64,000 bases of DNA from Seriola aureovittata (Eukaryota; Chordata; Actinopteri; Carangiformes; Carangidae), in NCBI RefSeq assembly GCF_021018895.1, contig NC_079386.1, positions 16,753,052-16,817,051 on the forward strand, given 5' to 3'. A model generated the notes under the pieces. It made no database searches and had not been told where the DNA came from. It worked only from the letters and a program-made list of their open reading frames with translations. The first letter of the stretch is position 1. The number at the start of each line of letters is the position of its first letter. Position numbers and translations under genes: made by a program. Shown here piece after piece: positions 45,375 to 57,679 of this stretch.

Positions 45375-47945
45375 GGTACCATCCACATCTGTGGATGTTT
45401 ATCACATCATTGAAGAGAGAGCAGAGAAGAGACGGAGCGAAGGGACGGGGGGAAAAAAAATGAAGATGGAGAGAGAGAGAGCGGATTTAATGAGGATGAT
45501 TGTGTTCTTCCAGCCGACCATGTCTGTCTTGGCTACCAGAGGAACCGTGTTTGACTCATCCTCGGGAACCGAAAACCACAGAGCGAAGAGGTAAGACGGG
45601 AACACGAGAGGAGGAGGGAGAAATGGATGAAATCAGGATGAATATTTTTTACTAACTTACCTTGTTACCTTACCTTTAATTTGTTTTATTCAGCCACTGA
45701 AACGACTTGTTACATAAAGTGCTGGCGGACGTCTGTGGAGTCTAAGTAGGAGGTCGGCTCTGTCCTCCCTCTTTTTCACGCCAGTTGCCAGGGTAACCAG
45801 CGACCAATCGCAGCGTTTCTTACTCGTAACAAGTTATTTAGCTATCCAGAAGCGAAGCACTGTTCAACCGCGAGAGGGGCAGATTCACACGAAGTGACAA
45901 CCAAACCTCAACCTCTGCGGTGTCGAATCAGAAACCTCTGATGGAGGCATCAGACCCAGAAACACTTGTTAGATTTAAACGGTGTAATTTGTGATTTGAT
46001 TGATGACCACATGACGTACGTGGACGCTGACGGTTGGCAAAGTCAGAGAGAGAAATTTGTGACTAAAATCAATCATGACATTCATAATACACACAATCAT
46101 TTCCCAGTTTTCTTGACTCCACATGAACCAGACCGCAGTTAATCTCCGTCCATGTTCAGGTGGACTTGGTTACAGTTCATCCTCGCATCCAGAAACAAAA
46201 AACAAAAAACCCATTACTGTTACCAAATGTTCAGCAAACCGCTGTTGAATTCACACCAAACTTCCAGTTTTAAAAAGCGGCCTGAACGTCCTGTTCTGCA
46301 TTAACGTCGTCGAGTGACTGGCTGCTGGAGCTTTAAAGTCTCACGGCTGAATTATCGGTAAGAACAATGAGAACATGTGTTGAAACGATCCTGGTGCTCT
46401 GACAGAAAGTAGATCCCCGTGTGGTTGAGAAACTGGAGGACAGAAGTCACAGATAATTCTCCCGTTAGTGGCGGCCGGGACTCTGAGGTCGACCTTCCTC
46501 GAGCTTTAATGAATAATTTCATCAATTAGAATAAATTCACTCTTGGATGTGGATCAATTTGAGAACTTGATTTCACTGCTCTGTCTACTGTCTTCTACTG
46601 CTTCAGAACCGCTCCCCCCACCGACGCCGCAGGAGCCACAAGGTTTCAGTGCAATGTTTATAACGGAGATAAAATACAAAAAAATACAAATGTAGAAAAA
46701 CAGCCAAACGCTTCGACGTCATCCAAAGCTTTATCGATCGTCGCCAGCTTTATCGATCCATCAGAATTTGCATCTGGTGCGCAACAGGAAGCGTTTTATG
46801 ACTGAAGCATCAAAGTTTCAGCACAGAATATAAACACCCCAAGGTTTTATTCCAGACGTGGAGCCAATTTATATCTGACCTCTGGTGACCTCGAGAGGTC
46901 ATTGACCTCAGCACCCTCACCCTCCGTTATAGTCGCTGTGGTGGTGTAACCGGGCGACTGCAGACCCCCAACAACTCCAGGTGTTCAGGTAGCTATGGAA
47001 GATAAATAGGTATATGAAGAGAGAGAGAGAGGGTTCAGGAAGAGGAGAGGCGTGCTGCAGATACCGCCGCCGTCACATGGTTTACTGTTTGTGTGAACCT
47101 AAGTGAACTGGCGCTGATGTCAGCTGAGCGCCTGGTTTGACGAAGCATCAGAAGCTGCAGCTTTTCCTGCTGCTGAACCTGGTTCACTCTCTGTGTTTTG
47201 TTGTTAATCAATCTGCTTTAACTTCCTTTTTTTTCCTGCCCGACAGACGAGGATCGAGTGATTAATAATGCGTTGCAGTTCCCTGAAGAGGGAGACGTGC
47301 TCCGTGTTTAGTTTCTCTCCGCCGCCGCCTCTCCGCTGATCCGACAGCGCTCGGCGAAGTCGTGTGCCGGCGTCCTCCTCTCAGTCATCCTCCACTGGTT
47401 TGTTGTTTCTGCTCAACACAGCGGAACAACAACTTGAGTAGGATGGATGGATGTGGCGGACGGAGAGAGAGACACAGATCCTGCAGTCAGTGTGGGAGAA
47501 GAAAAAAAAAAGAAAAAGATGAAACACCAGAAACCAAATCAAATGATTTTTTCTTTTTTCCGACTTTCAGAAACGAGAGTCGTGTGACGTGTTGCTGAGG
47601 TCGGAGTTAAAGTCTGTGCATAAAACTTTATTCTGCAGAATCATTATTAAAGAAAAAGTGTTTAATCATTAGATAAAACGATGGATTTAAAATCAAAACC
47701 AGAGCTTTGGTTCTTAACAGAGATTGTAGAGAATTACATAAGATCAAAAACAAAGCGCAGTCTTCAGTCGCCAACATGTTAAAGAAGGATTTTAACGTGA
47801 CCTGCTGGAAGAGTTTCTGTTCCAAACATTTGGCAAAAATATGGGAAGTCAAATTAAAACAAACTTGAGACAAAGAGTCTCATAAAAAGCTGCTGCTCGT
47901 AATAAAATAGAATAAAAAAATTTTAAAAAGTAAATAACAGCTAAA

Positions 47946-48113
47946 GATCCTGATTTGAACCTTTGACCCCGCGGGATCTGAAGATGTGGGGAAGAGACGC
48001 AGATTAAACATGCAGAGCCATCGCTCGTAAACAAGTTTAAATCGGGACTTGAACCTGTGACCCCGCGCGTCTGACCATGTGGAAAAATAGTTTACGGGTT
48101 TGAATCCCAGCGG
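47946..48113 (-). repeat. Two tRNA-like B-box units, 94-bp period
   Basis: On the minus strand CGCGGGGTCACAGGTTCAAG and CGCGGGGTCAAAGGTTCAAA occur 94 bp apart, each preceded by a CACATNNTCAGA phrase. GGTTCAA resembles the RNA polymerase III B box of tRNA genes and SINEs. A plus-strand GGGTTTGAATCCC lies at 48096. T-arm pairing is poor, so functional tRNAs are unlikely; a short tandem duplication of tRNA-like or SINE debris is the best reading. Confidence 0.35.
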
Positions 48114-48416
48114 CTGAACAGAGCTGCCCAGACCCATATGGATCCAGTTGACCATCAAAGGCCGGAGAGGGAAAAATAAACACTTTTTATATGATTTCTC
48201 TCTCGGAGAGTCTCCTCGCTGTTACTGGCTCTAAAACGCTGTTTCTGTGAGCTCCTCAAAATGTGTGTTTAAAGTGCATAAGTGTGATTACATGTGTAAA
48301 GTCACACGTGTGCACACCCTTCCTGTGTACGGATCCTGACTGATGTGGCCCGTCCAAGAGATGTTTATTTTCCACGGTAATTGCACAGAAAACTAAAACC
48401 GAGAACCAGATCGAGC

Positions 48417-48419
<3 letters not shown>

Positions 48420-48472
<53 letters not shown>
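48420..48472. repeat. (GA)26 microsatellite
   Basis: Pure GA run. Confidence 0.97.
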
Positions 48473-48474
<2 letters not shown>

Positions 48475-48775
48475 AGACAAATACAAAGGAAAAGAAATAA
48501 AAGGAGTAAATGAAAAACATGAGATAGAGAGAGATGAAGTGAAGGAGGAGAGAGAGGAGCAGATCATTTTAGTTTTCCTGCTTCCAGCTGGGAAACACAG
48601 AGTTTGTAAATCTGATTCTGAAGGTTAGATTTGATTACATTACACTGGGGAACATTACACCCACGTTTACGGCGGTGAACCTTCACCAGGGAGTAACAGG
48701 ATTCATCAGAGAGTAATCTATGAGCTGAATAAGAAGATTACTGTATAGGAAGTCGGATATACAAAACAACCCCTC

Positions 48776-48855
48776 CGCCGCCGCCGCCGCAGCCACCGCC
48801 GCAGCCGCAGCCGCCGCCGCAGCCGCCGCAGCCGCCGCAGCCGCCGCAGCAGCCT
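48776..48855. repeat. (CCG/CAG)n trinucleotide tract
   Basis: About 80 bp of CCG with interspersed CAG and one CCA. Plus-strand reading is Pro/Gln-rich, minus-strand is poly-Ala in an open frame of 67 codons (48683-48886). No splice site or start with convincing flanking code was found, so coding is unproven. Confidence 0.9.
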
Positions 48856-49328
48856 CGCTCTCGTCTGATGCTTCTAATGATTTCATTGGCGATCTAGTTG
48901 CGGCGATACCCTCAGTTTACCCACGATTCATTTCAAATACAGAAAAACTAAAGTTTTACAGCTAATTCTGATGAATGGAATCACGACATCGCGGTCGGAG
49001 GCTCGGTCGAGGGGCAGACAGATGCCACAGATGTTCAAAAAACCAGATATCTGAGCGCCGTGACTCCGCCTGAAGGATTTTCTTTAAGTGATGTCCTTTA
49101 TGAAAAAACTGCCCTGTATCCCCCCGGTGTCCTCCCCACCAAACCAAACAAGCATCCAGCCATCACAAACACCAAGCGCAGGAAATTTAAAAAAGACGAG
49201 GGCAAAAGGACAGTGTGTGTACACATGTACAGATACAGGAAATGCCTGCTCTCTCCTACAAGTGCTGTTAATGCATAAAAGATTTCATGTCCACAAATGT
49301 CTTGTGAGCTGCCCTCTGCATGGCAACT

Positions 49329-49332
<4 letters not shown>

Positions 49333-49361
<29 letters not shown>
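49333..49361. repeat. (CA)14 microsatellite
   Basis: Pure CA run. Confidence 0.95.
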
Positions 49362-50772
49362 CTCCCCTGGCGGCAACGAGCTCTGTCACGTAGAAGAAGA
49401 AAAAAAAGCCACAGAACAAAACCACAACTTATTTCTAAGGCACCGTCACACAAAAGCAGACTGACTCTAACAAACAGAAACATAATGGCGGCCGTGACGC
49501 AGGAGAACAAACCTCAACATTCATCAGAAAGAAATTAAAGAGCAGAATGAAAACTGCTGTCGGACTGAGAAGGTTCAATAATCCTCCCGAACATCGGAGG
49601 AATTAAACTAATCTGTCATCGTGAATCGTTCAGGATTCTCCTTCTGCGAGACGCCGCAGGCTCCTGTTTGTACCCGAACGTGACCTTTGACCTCTCTGTG
49701 GGGAGGGAGTCGGAGCAAGAGGGACAGGATTGAAGACAATCTGATATTGTTAATGTTCTTCCTGACGTGACTTTGGTGTAAAAAGTAAAAGTTCAGGGTT
49801 TCCTTTAGTGTAATTTATTTGTTTACTTGATGTTGGACGATGCATGTTAATGAACATCAGTATCAAAATAAAGATGCTAATTTATATCCAAACCCCTCGG
49901 TAACAACACATCTGGTTAGACTGATGTTTGAGACGTGTCTGAAAGGTGAGACACTCCCTCACTGCAGGATTGATAACGATGATGCGTTCAAGCGTAAGCA
50001 GCATTTCACAGGTTAGTCCGGCGGTTCTCCACCTCAGTGTCCGGCACATGATGCTACAAACAGATTCAACAATCAAAGGAAAATATCTCTTTAGTGGAAC
50101 AACTTAAAAAAAACATCTGAAACATGAAACAATATTAAACAACATGTTAAACCTTGTAAGACTATAAAGTATCATCTGTTGAAAACTGGTTGTAGTTGGT
50201 GATTACAACCGTCAAAAACTAGAGGCACAAACCTCGTCAAACACACACACCAGACGTCAGAGGAAAAAGTTCTAATTCATAGTAAATGATCCAGATCTGC
50301 CCCAAAGTTTAATGGCAGTAATCGACATGACCGAGGTCACGGATCTCAGCGAAAAAAAGAGCAAATGACGTGTGAAAAGTAAGTTTGTGTTACCAGCATG
50401 AAAATAAAAACTCATTACGAGCGATGGTTTTAAATCCTTTGGGGTCGCTGCAGTTAGCGGAGAGGACGTGGTGAGTTTGGGGCCCTCGCCGCGTTCGCTC
50501 TGATGATAAACAAAAAAAAAACGCCATAAAATTAATCCTCATGAGAAGCAGCGACATCAAAATAAAAAAAAAATTTAAAAAAGGGGCTTAAACAAGCAGC
50601 GCTGCGCTCTGCCCCGGGTTTGGAATTCTGTCCACATGTTCCCATTTGATCCCTGTTATTGCAGCCGCTGAAACACAAATCCCAGCGACATTCCCACAAC
50701 CACATGACTGGGACTGCCCCGGGGTTAGACAGCCAGAGTTTGCCATTTGCATGCATGCAGTAGTGTACGACT

Positions 50773-50779
50773 CTGTGTG

Positions 50780-50810
<31 letters not shown>

Positions 50811-50811
50811 T
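50773..50811. repeat. (GT)n microsatellite
   Basis: GT with one TTTG interruption. Confidence 0.94.
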
Positions 50812-51243
50812 TGCTCTGCCAGCAGAATCGCTCTGTAGCAGTAACACGCTTTCGAGTCATCGCTACGCAGCCTCCGTGCGGAGGTGAGCCCTGTAGACGA
50901 GCAGCAGTGGGCCCTCTGGATGAGATGGGCCTCCTGGATGAGGTGATTTATTCTCTGCCGTAAACTTAAAACAAATTTTGGAAGTATCGCAGCTCCTGAA
51001 ACTCAGCCACATGGTAATTTAATGGTAGAATGTGGGGAAACATATTGTCTCTATTATTACTACATCGACATAGAAACTTGACTGATGTCTTAATTGACTT
51101 GAGACCGGATTGTGGACTCGACTTGAGTGAGTCCAGGTCTCGAGTCAGCTGAGAGACTCCAATCTGAAAGAGTGAAAAGTCACCGACCAGAGCCAGAACA
51201 CAAACCCCGGCTCAGGACCAGGCCTTTCTGGACCCTGCTGGAC

Positions 51244-51284
51244 GTGTGTGTGTGTGTGTGTGTGTGTTGTGTGTGTGTGTGTGT
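51244..51284. repeat. (GT)n with one TTG break
   Basis: GT array interrupted by an extra T. Confidence 0.95.
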
Positions 51285-51371
51285 GGACTCAGCCAGGGGT
51301 TTTGCGTAAGCTGCGGTCAAATCCCAGTCCAGCTTACAGTACAGGCTGTGATGCAGATCATTGCCCTGCGA

Positions 51372-51377
51372 GTGTGC

Positions 51378-51412
<35 letters not shown>

Positions 51413-51431
51413 GTGTGTGTGTGTGTGTGTG
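51372..51431. repeat. (GT)n with one TTG break
   Basis: Same structure as the array about 90 bp upstream. A CA array follows at 51564-51588. Confidence 0.95.
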
Positions 51432-51563
51432 AGTGTAGTTGAATCACAATGCAGCGTCTCACTTGAGCTCAGTTCGTCACACAGAACCTGAATGTGGTGA
51501 CCTGTGGCACCGATGAATGATTTTAAAACGCATATAGGCCTGTAGGTTGCACATGCCAGTACT

Positions 51564-51588
51564 ACACACACACACACACACACACACA
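51564..51588. repeat. (AC)12 microsatellite
   Basis: Pure AC run. Confidence 0.93.
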
Positions 51589-51981
51589 TCTATATTTATA
51601 CTGGGATTATACATGTAAATAAAAAGGCAAATAATGTTTATGCACATGAAGACACTCAGAGGAACGCTCTGTGTTTTCAGAGCTGCAGCACAATGTCCGC
51701 CCATTCTCAGAAGGAGGAAATTATGAGACATGCAAAAAAAAAAAAAACACAATAATGGATCAATGAGTTATGAGAACAGGAATATTTCACCATAATATAA
51801 TGGTTTAACCTCTCACTCCGAAACTAAGGCCAGTGATCTGCTGTTATTAATCTGCTCCAGTCCCTTGGTTGGAAGCTGGCTGCAGGGATTTCCTCCCATT
51901 CAGCCTCCAGAGCTTTAATGAGGTCCAGCTCTGATGTTAGGTGATAAGGCTTCTGGCTCACGAAGTCACTGTTCTAGTTCA

Positions 51982-51988
51982 CCCCCCC

Positions 51989-52036
<48 letters not shown>
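51982..52036. repeat. Poly(C) plus (CA)23
   Basis: Ten C then pure CA. Confidence 0.96.
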
Positions 52037-52040
<4 letters not shown>

Positions 52041-52906
52041 AACTTGTTGGACGGGGGTTGAGGTCAGGACCAGTGAAATCCTTCCACAGTAAACTTGGAG
52101 AAAAGCATTTCTTCATGCGCCATTAAAATTGTTTGGGCGAGGAGGGGGCGTCCGCAAAGTGTTGCACCATCAACTTTTATTTAACCTCCTCTGTCGGAGG
52201 ATAAACCGTCGTGAAAAAAATGAATGGTTTACACAAAGTACAAATAGATTCTCTGGATAAACTGTGTGAACTTTTTTTTTTTTTTTCTTTTTTGTCTCGA
52301 GCTAGCTTCCTAACTCAGATTTAGCGAGCTAGCTGCTCCTGAGAGCTCCAGTAGTTCTGTATCCGAGTCCTGACAGCAAAATGCAAGAGAGGAGTAAATG
52401 AGACAGTTCAAAGGAAAAAAGAAAGAAGCTTGGGGAGCATCCAGGACTGACCTAGATAACAAAATAAATCCGGGCCTGTGCGTGTTTTCTCCTGGCACTG
52501 TATACGCCCGGTTCCACGGCCCGAATCTGGCCCGTCATATATACACACAGCGCGACTGTAACAAGCTACTTCCACATCTGGACCAATGCCGGCGCACACA
52601 TCCAGCTGTCAGTCAATAGCTGAAATCTGCCCAGATGTGGAAGTGTATGGGCCGGACTCGGGCTGAAGACCCAGCAGGCGTGTGTTGGGCCAGAAGTCAA
52701 TGAGGTTTTAAAAATAAATATTTCACCAAGATGAACGGATGAATTTTAATGCAACACTTTCTAGTGTCACTCGACATTTATGTCTCTCTCTCTCTCTTTC
52801 TCTCTAGGTTTCCCTTCCCATCATGCTCTCTGTCACTTTTTTTTCCACCTCTGGCACCTACAGTAAAAAGTCATCATGCTCCATTACATTGACATGACTG
52901 GACCAA

Positions 52907-52908
<2 letters not shown>

Positions 52909-52955
<47 letters not shown>
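52909..52955. repeat. (AC)23 microsatellite
   Basis: Pure AC run. Confidence 0.96.
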
Positions 52956-52956
<1 letters not shown>

Positions 52957-53079
52957 CTTCCAAGAATATTACAAAATACAAAGACTTTCAGAAGAGGAAT
53001 ACTGTCGTCTTTGTGAGCTCTTTCTCTCTCGTGTACTGTATTACTACACACTCATTTACAACTTTCCTCTCTGTCTTTC

Positions 53080-53080
<1 letters not shown>

Positions 53081-53117
<37 letters not shown>
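53081..53117. repeat. (AC)18 microsatellite
   Basis: Pure AC run. Confidence 0.96.
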
Positions 53118-53120
<3 letters not shown>

Positions 53121-53282
53121 TCGCTTGGTTCACACATGCTGCTGTAATAATTTGAGGGTGAGTAAAGGCTTTTTATTGAGGTTTAATGATGTGTTCACTC
53201 TGAGCAACTCTCTAATAGCGACACAGAACAGAGAGCTGGCACAGGGATCAGCCTTTAGCTCGGTGACTCACACCTACACACT

Positions 53283-53306
53283 CACACACACACACACACA
53301 CACACC

Positions 53307-53345
<39 letters not shown>
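53283..53345. repeat. (CA)n microsatellite
   Basis: CA with one CGA interruption; third CA array in 440 bp. Confidence 0.96.
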
Positions 53346-53348
<3 letters not shown>

Positions 53349-55010
53349 ACAGTAAGTCGCTGACCCTCGCCTGACAGTCTGTCAGAATACGAGTGGGAAA
53401 AGTCGTGTCTCCCACACTGTTAACATGGACTTCACATCCTCTTTTCTGACTTTCACACCCTCTTCATGTGTTTGTAAAAAGAACACGCGTGTAAAAGGCT
53501 CTCAGGGCGTATTAAAACCCAAATGGGAGCCAAAGGAGACGGCTACGGGGACTGTGACAAACTAATTAGCCTGTAACATGGAAAAGCAGCGCTGCAGTCG
53601 AAGGGCTCGGCGGCAGAAAGGACATCTGGCGCCGTCATGGAGGTCGGTGATCGTACGCAGATAAGGCTTTATTTTCATTATCGATAAATTGTTCAATTAA
53701 TTGTTTAGTCTGTAAAATGTCACAGGAAAAAAAAAGAAGAAACAGTCGGTAGGAGATAAAAGCTGATAAACAGCTGCAGCATGTGGATCCTGTACAAATA
53801 TTTTCCTATTAAAAATTGAACCAAAATGATCAGATGTAATCAGCCAATGTGATATTGAACGGACATGTTAGAGCGTTTTCTGAACATGGTAATCAATCAC
53901 CGACTCGCATTTCATATGACTCATATGGCAAAGAGACCTTGTAACGTCTGCACCAGGGTGGCTTTCGTCACCAGCAGGTTTCTGATTTACAAGTGGAAGA
54001 CACGTTTAAATCCGTCTGAAATGCTAAATATAGTCAAGAGTTTGTGGAGAGTAAGAGGAGAGAGCCAAATGTCATCAGTCCAACTCAATACTGCGGCAGT
54101 TACACAAAATCTGAAGCGACTTCTGTGTAAAAATGTTCATGTGCGTTTGTTATTTTTTCCAGAAAAGAAGACGTCTGGAGTTGTCGTTAAAACTCCTGTA
54201 AAACTTTGTGTGGATTCTCCAGGTCAAAGTGTCATTAAGATTCATTCATTCACTGATTCTGTAGGTTTTGCAGCATTTTCAGCAATGATTAGTGCTAATG
54301 TGTCTCGTTAAGTACGGCGAGCGTCTCGGGGGTTAAGCCGCCTCTGTGTTGTTTACTTTAAGGTGCCTGGGAAAAGACCCGGGGTTCAGGAGCAGTTCAG
54401 AAGTTCCCTCGTAAGGATGCTGCTAAAGGGGCCCGTAAGGTATTCATAACATGCGACCATAGAGCCCCCCCACTGCTAAAACAAATCATTAGCATCCTGC
54501 AAAAACCTTATATGACTCAGAAGAGTCGATTTTTGAGGAAATGAGAAAACCTGGCTTATTTTCTCATCGATGCCGCTGCATTTTTGACATTACAGGAGAC
54601 GCTGTCAAAGGTCGGGGCTTCGGCCCAGAGTCAGGGACTTTAAAGTTGGTAATGGGAACCGACTGCTCTGTTTGTGTAACATGCTTCTGATTCAGGTTTT
54701 ACTTGATAGTTTTTATTCCTCTTGAGTTGATTTTATTTCCCCGTCAAGGTGGTTTAGGTTTTTTAAGTATTAAATTTTGAATAAACATCATGTGAAATCA
54801 ATAAAATTGCCGTGAGAAAGAGGATGATCGGCAGCGAATTAGTTCAACGATCTGGCAACAACGACATTACATTATTATTTTGATATCTTCTTGCATTATT
54901 TGCTTTCTTATTACATTACAGGCCCCATTGCATTTTGTTCTATTACATTACTGGCATTTGCTACGGGAAGCGATTGAATTAAAAGCTTCCAAAGGGTCAG
55001 ACGGAGGCGA
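53346..55010. other. No gene recognised; one longer open frame
   Basis: A plus frame from 53865 to 54311 (148 codons) is the longest stretch free of simple repeats apart from 55011-55502. It has no domain I recognise, and an open frame of this length is expected by chance in 64 kb. 54420-54620 is unique, balanced sequence. Confidence 0.35.
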
Positions 55011-55502
55011 GTGTCTTATTGTCCGACCGCTGCAGAGGTTGAACCCGTGACCTCGCCGTTACAGCGCGGCTTCCAAACCGCGAGGCCGCTCCTTCCATGT
55101 GCAGCAGGCGTGATCGGAGAGGCTTCGGTGTCGGTTGTTTTGGGTGACAGGGGGGCCTTTGTGCAGCGTCAAGGGCCCCGCCTGGGAAAATGTAGGTTAA
55201 ATGGCGCTCGGGGGCTCGTAAGAGCGTCCTTGATGGGCTCGCAGGGAGTTCATAGTGTGGTGGAGAGGGTTGGTAATGTAGTGATGAGGGTTCATAAGGC
55301 TGGTGTTACAGGCACAGGAAGGTCAGGAGCTCTGCGAGAAGCTAATGGTCGGTTCCAAACTTGTAGCCTCTTTTTGACCCGACGGAGGAGACCGTGTGTT
55401 TCCCGCTTTCTCGCCTCTCGTTCGTCCGCCCGCTTTTATTTCCTTTTGTCTCCTCCATTCGCTCCGTTTCCGTTCATTCATGCCAAACAACAAACCGCCT
55501 GA
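55011..55502 (+). CDS. Unassigned 163-codon ORF (doubtful)
   Basis: Open frame with a Gly/Val/Arg-rich middle (GVHSVVERVGNVVMRVHKAG) and a fairly GC-rich third position between about 55110 and 55350. Its first part overlaps a tRNA-like sequence on the opposite strand and its last part runs into C/T-rich DNA, giving a Phe/Pro-rich end. No domain, signal or family is recognised. It may be chance, or one exon embedded in a longer accidental frame. Confidence 0.15.
   Translation: MSYCPTAAEVEPVTSPLQRGFQTARPLLPCAAGVIGEASVSVVLGDRGAFVQRQGPRLGKCRLNGARGLVRASLMGSQGVHSVVERVGNVVMRVHKAGVTGTGRSGALREANGRFQTCSLFLTRRRRPCVSRFLASRSSARFYFLLSPPFAPFPFIHAKQQTA
55018..55091 (-). repeat. tRNA-derived sequence (pseudo-tRNA or SINE head)
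   Basis: On the minus strand GGCCTCGCGGTTTGGAAGCC (A-box-like) is followed about 25 bases later by GAGGTCACGGGTTCAACCTC (B-box-like), the spacing of a tRNA gene. T-stem pairing is broken, so this is a decayed tRNA copy or the head of a SINE and not a working tRNA. Confidence 0.4.
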
Positions 55503-56689
55503 TCCGGTGTACTTTGGCTACAGAGCCACGATCCATGAATGCAAAATTCCTTTCACCTCATTATTTTCTGATTCATTCACTCAATGGCTTGTACGTTTAT
55601 TTCATCTTGTCGTCTCTTATTCGCAGCGACTCTCCTCTCTCCTCCTCCCCCCCCCTCATCACCCTCTCTCGCTCTTGATGGGAAACTTCGGGTCAATGTG
55701 TTTAACACACCCACAAATATACGGTCTTTCTCTCTAAAGAGGGCCCCCCTGTTTCTGCCGAGACCCCAACACGCTCGTTAAAATCCTCCCATAACCGTCC
55801 GTCCTTCCTTCAGACGCTCCTCCCTCCGTTTCTCTTTACCTCCAACCTCGCTCCTTCCCTGCCCTCAATTTCTCCCCCCCCCCCTTTTTGTCGTCTTCTC
55901 TCTCCCCTCCCAATCTTCATATTTTCTTATTTCATCCCCGCTACCACCGCTCGTCCTCGGTCCCTCCTCCTCGTTCTCCTCCAGGCTTTCACCCTCTCTC
56001 TCGCTGCCCTTTTCACCTCTCCCATCGTGGAGGTGAAGAGTGCAGAGGAAAAATGCCATTGACTTTCTTTTTGTCTTGCGCTTTCCTTTTCTCATTTCCT
56101 TCCACATACTTTCCTCCCATCACGGCCCGCTTTGCAATTTTTCTTCGTTCTCTTTTCTCCGCCTGAAAGCCCAGGGGTGAAGAGTGCAGAGGAGAGTGTT
56201 TTTGCTATGGGAGTCATGGTCATTACTGAGCTATGGACGAAACACCAGAGGGGAGGAGGGACGGAGGAGGAAGAGGAGAAGAGAGCTAACGTTTCCAGCT
56301 AACTTTTTACTACGTCTGAGTCTTTCAGATGTGACAGAAAGAGTCAGCTGAGAGAGAAGAAGCAAGAAGCCAGAAAGAAAAATTATGTTGCATTGCATTT
56401 TATTTCCAAGGTATTTGTAATATTCAAAAGTCAGCAGGCTAACTAACTAGCATAACATAGCTGTGGGCTAATGTGGCTACTCTGAATTTAGGGTCCCCTT
56501 ACTGTTTGGCTCGTAACCAACCGCAGCAGCTCTGACTCACCGCCCCATCGTCAGTGGTTGCACATGTCTACAAGCTGAGAGCAGAATAGTCCAGAGTGAT
56601 GATGTTTGTAGTCGTGCTAGCAGCTAAAAACATCGAGCCACCACTTTGGTCCAGACTCAAGACTCTGAGCAACGGTTGAAACGGATCGC
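55503..56689. other. Pyrimidine-rich non-coding DNA
   Basis: 55630-56170 is strongly C/T-rich on the plus strand, with short poly(C) runs near 55650 and 55876. No gene seen. Confidence 0.5.
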
Positions 56690-56975
56690 TAAGAAGTTTT
56701 CCTGCAGACATTCGTGGTCTCCAGAGGAGGAACAGCACTGACTTAACTCTTCCTCCAGCACCTTGCACCAACATTCAAAACTGTTACGTTTTTGTGTGAA
56801 ATATCTGGACAACTAATGGATGGATCGTCTTTGAATTTGATGCAGACATTCATGTTCGCCTCAGGATGAACCTCTGGCTTTTTGATTTGTGCAATATTGA
56901 TTTAAAAATAAATAAATACATTCAGCCGGTGAACGTGTTAAACCTTCTAGCGCCACCAGGGGGACGTTCATGCTC
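56690..56975 (+). repeat. Teleost repeat with GACATTCATG..CTAGCGCCACCA modules
   Basis: GCAGACATTCGTGGTCTCCAG (56704) and GCAGACATTCATGTTCGCCTC (56842) are two internal copies of one module, followed by ACAACTAATGGATGGAT and TCTAGCGCCACCAGG. I recognise this order from a very common teleost repeat in which the module is repeated. Diverged copy. Confidence 0.7.
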
Positions 56976-57405
56976 CGATCCAGTCACAAAGCTCGCTACC
57001 TGAACCGCAGCTCCACTTTCAAGGTTTAAAACAAGATGAAACCTTGAAATGATCTCGTTGATCGGTTCTGCCTTAAGTGTTCGAAGATGTAAAAATAAAT
57101 TAACTATTGGTTCCCCCAAAGAATTGATTTGTGCTTGTTAGATTTTTATTACTAATTGGTGACAGTTTACATCTGCTATATTTAATGCTTTCATCTGTGG
57201 ACAATCAAAAGAGAAAACTTACTTTTCTTGGCAATAAGTACATTTCTGTGAGGTCAGCCTTAATCTTATCATTTGGTTTTCATTTCTTCTTCTAACCTTT
57301 TATTTTTCTAAGTTACTCACTTTTTTCTGTATTGCATCTCCCCTGTTTTCTCTCTCTCTCTCTCTATTTCTACCCTTCTTCACTGATGGCTTAAGCAGGC
57401 CTCGT

Positions 57406-57408
<3 letters not shown>
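56976..57408. other. No gene seen
   Basis: AT-rich sequence ending in a short (TC)8 at 57349-57364. Confidence 0.5.

Positions 57409-57463
<55 letters not shown>
57409..57463. repeat. (AC)27 microsatellite
   Basis: Pure AC run. Confidence 0.97.
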
Positions 57464-57466
<3 letters not shown>

Positions 57467-57561
57467 CGAGGACTCGGAGGGGTGATCATGGTTCAGAGGC
57501 CAAACAAATGTTCTGTCAGATTTACTGGCTGAGCGAGGTTGGTGGCGCTCCCACTCTCTCT

Positions 57562-57565
<4 letters not shown>

Positions 57566-57601
<36 letters not shown>

Positions 57602-57613
57602 CACACACACACA
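57566..57613. repeat. (CA)n microsatellite
   Basis: CA with one TG interruption. Confidence 0.95.
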
Positions 57614-57679
57614 TGGTAATCTTGAGGCCAAATTTGGACAAACAAATTATGTCATATCATAACACCCACACACACACTT

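Larger units (their letters stand above)
44561..48419. other. No gene recognised
   Basis: Unique-looking DNA with small GA/GT tracts (listed). CCAATCA and GGGCGGGAC lie 11 bp apart at 44846-44872. 47270-47470 is richer in CpG and purine motifs and could be a promoter or 5' exon, but no supported start-plus-donor was found. GCTTTATCGATC occurs twice near 46729 and 46749. Confidence 0.4.
48856..52908. other. No gene recognised
   Basis: Unique-looking DNA with several GT/CA arrays (listed). A-rich runs lie near 50510 and 50567. 50640-50760 is GC-balanced and open on both strands, with no recognisable product. A T15 run lies near 52272. Confidence 0.4.

Noticed and set aside
53865..54311. 148-codon plus ORF free of simple repeats
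   Set aside because: No domain, no steady third-position bias, and a few frames of this length are expected by chance in 64 kb at this base composition.
55018..55091. Functional tRNA gene
   Set aside because: A- and B-box-like phrases are present but the T-stem does not pair and no clean acceptor stem forms.
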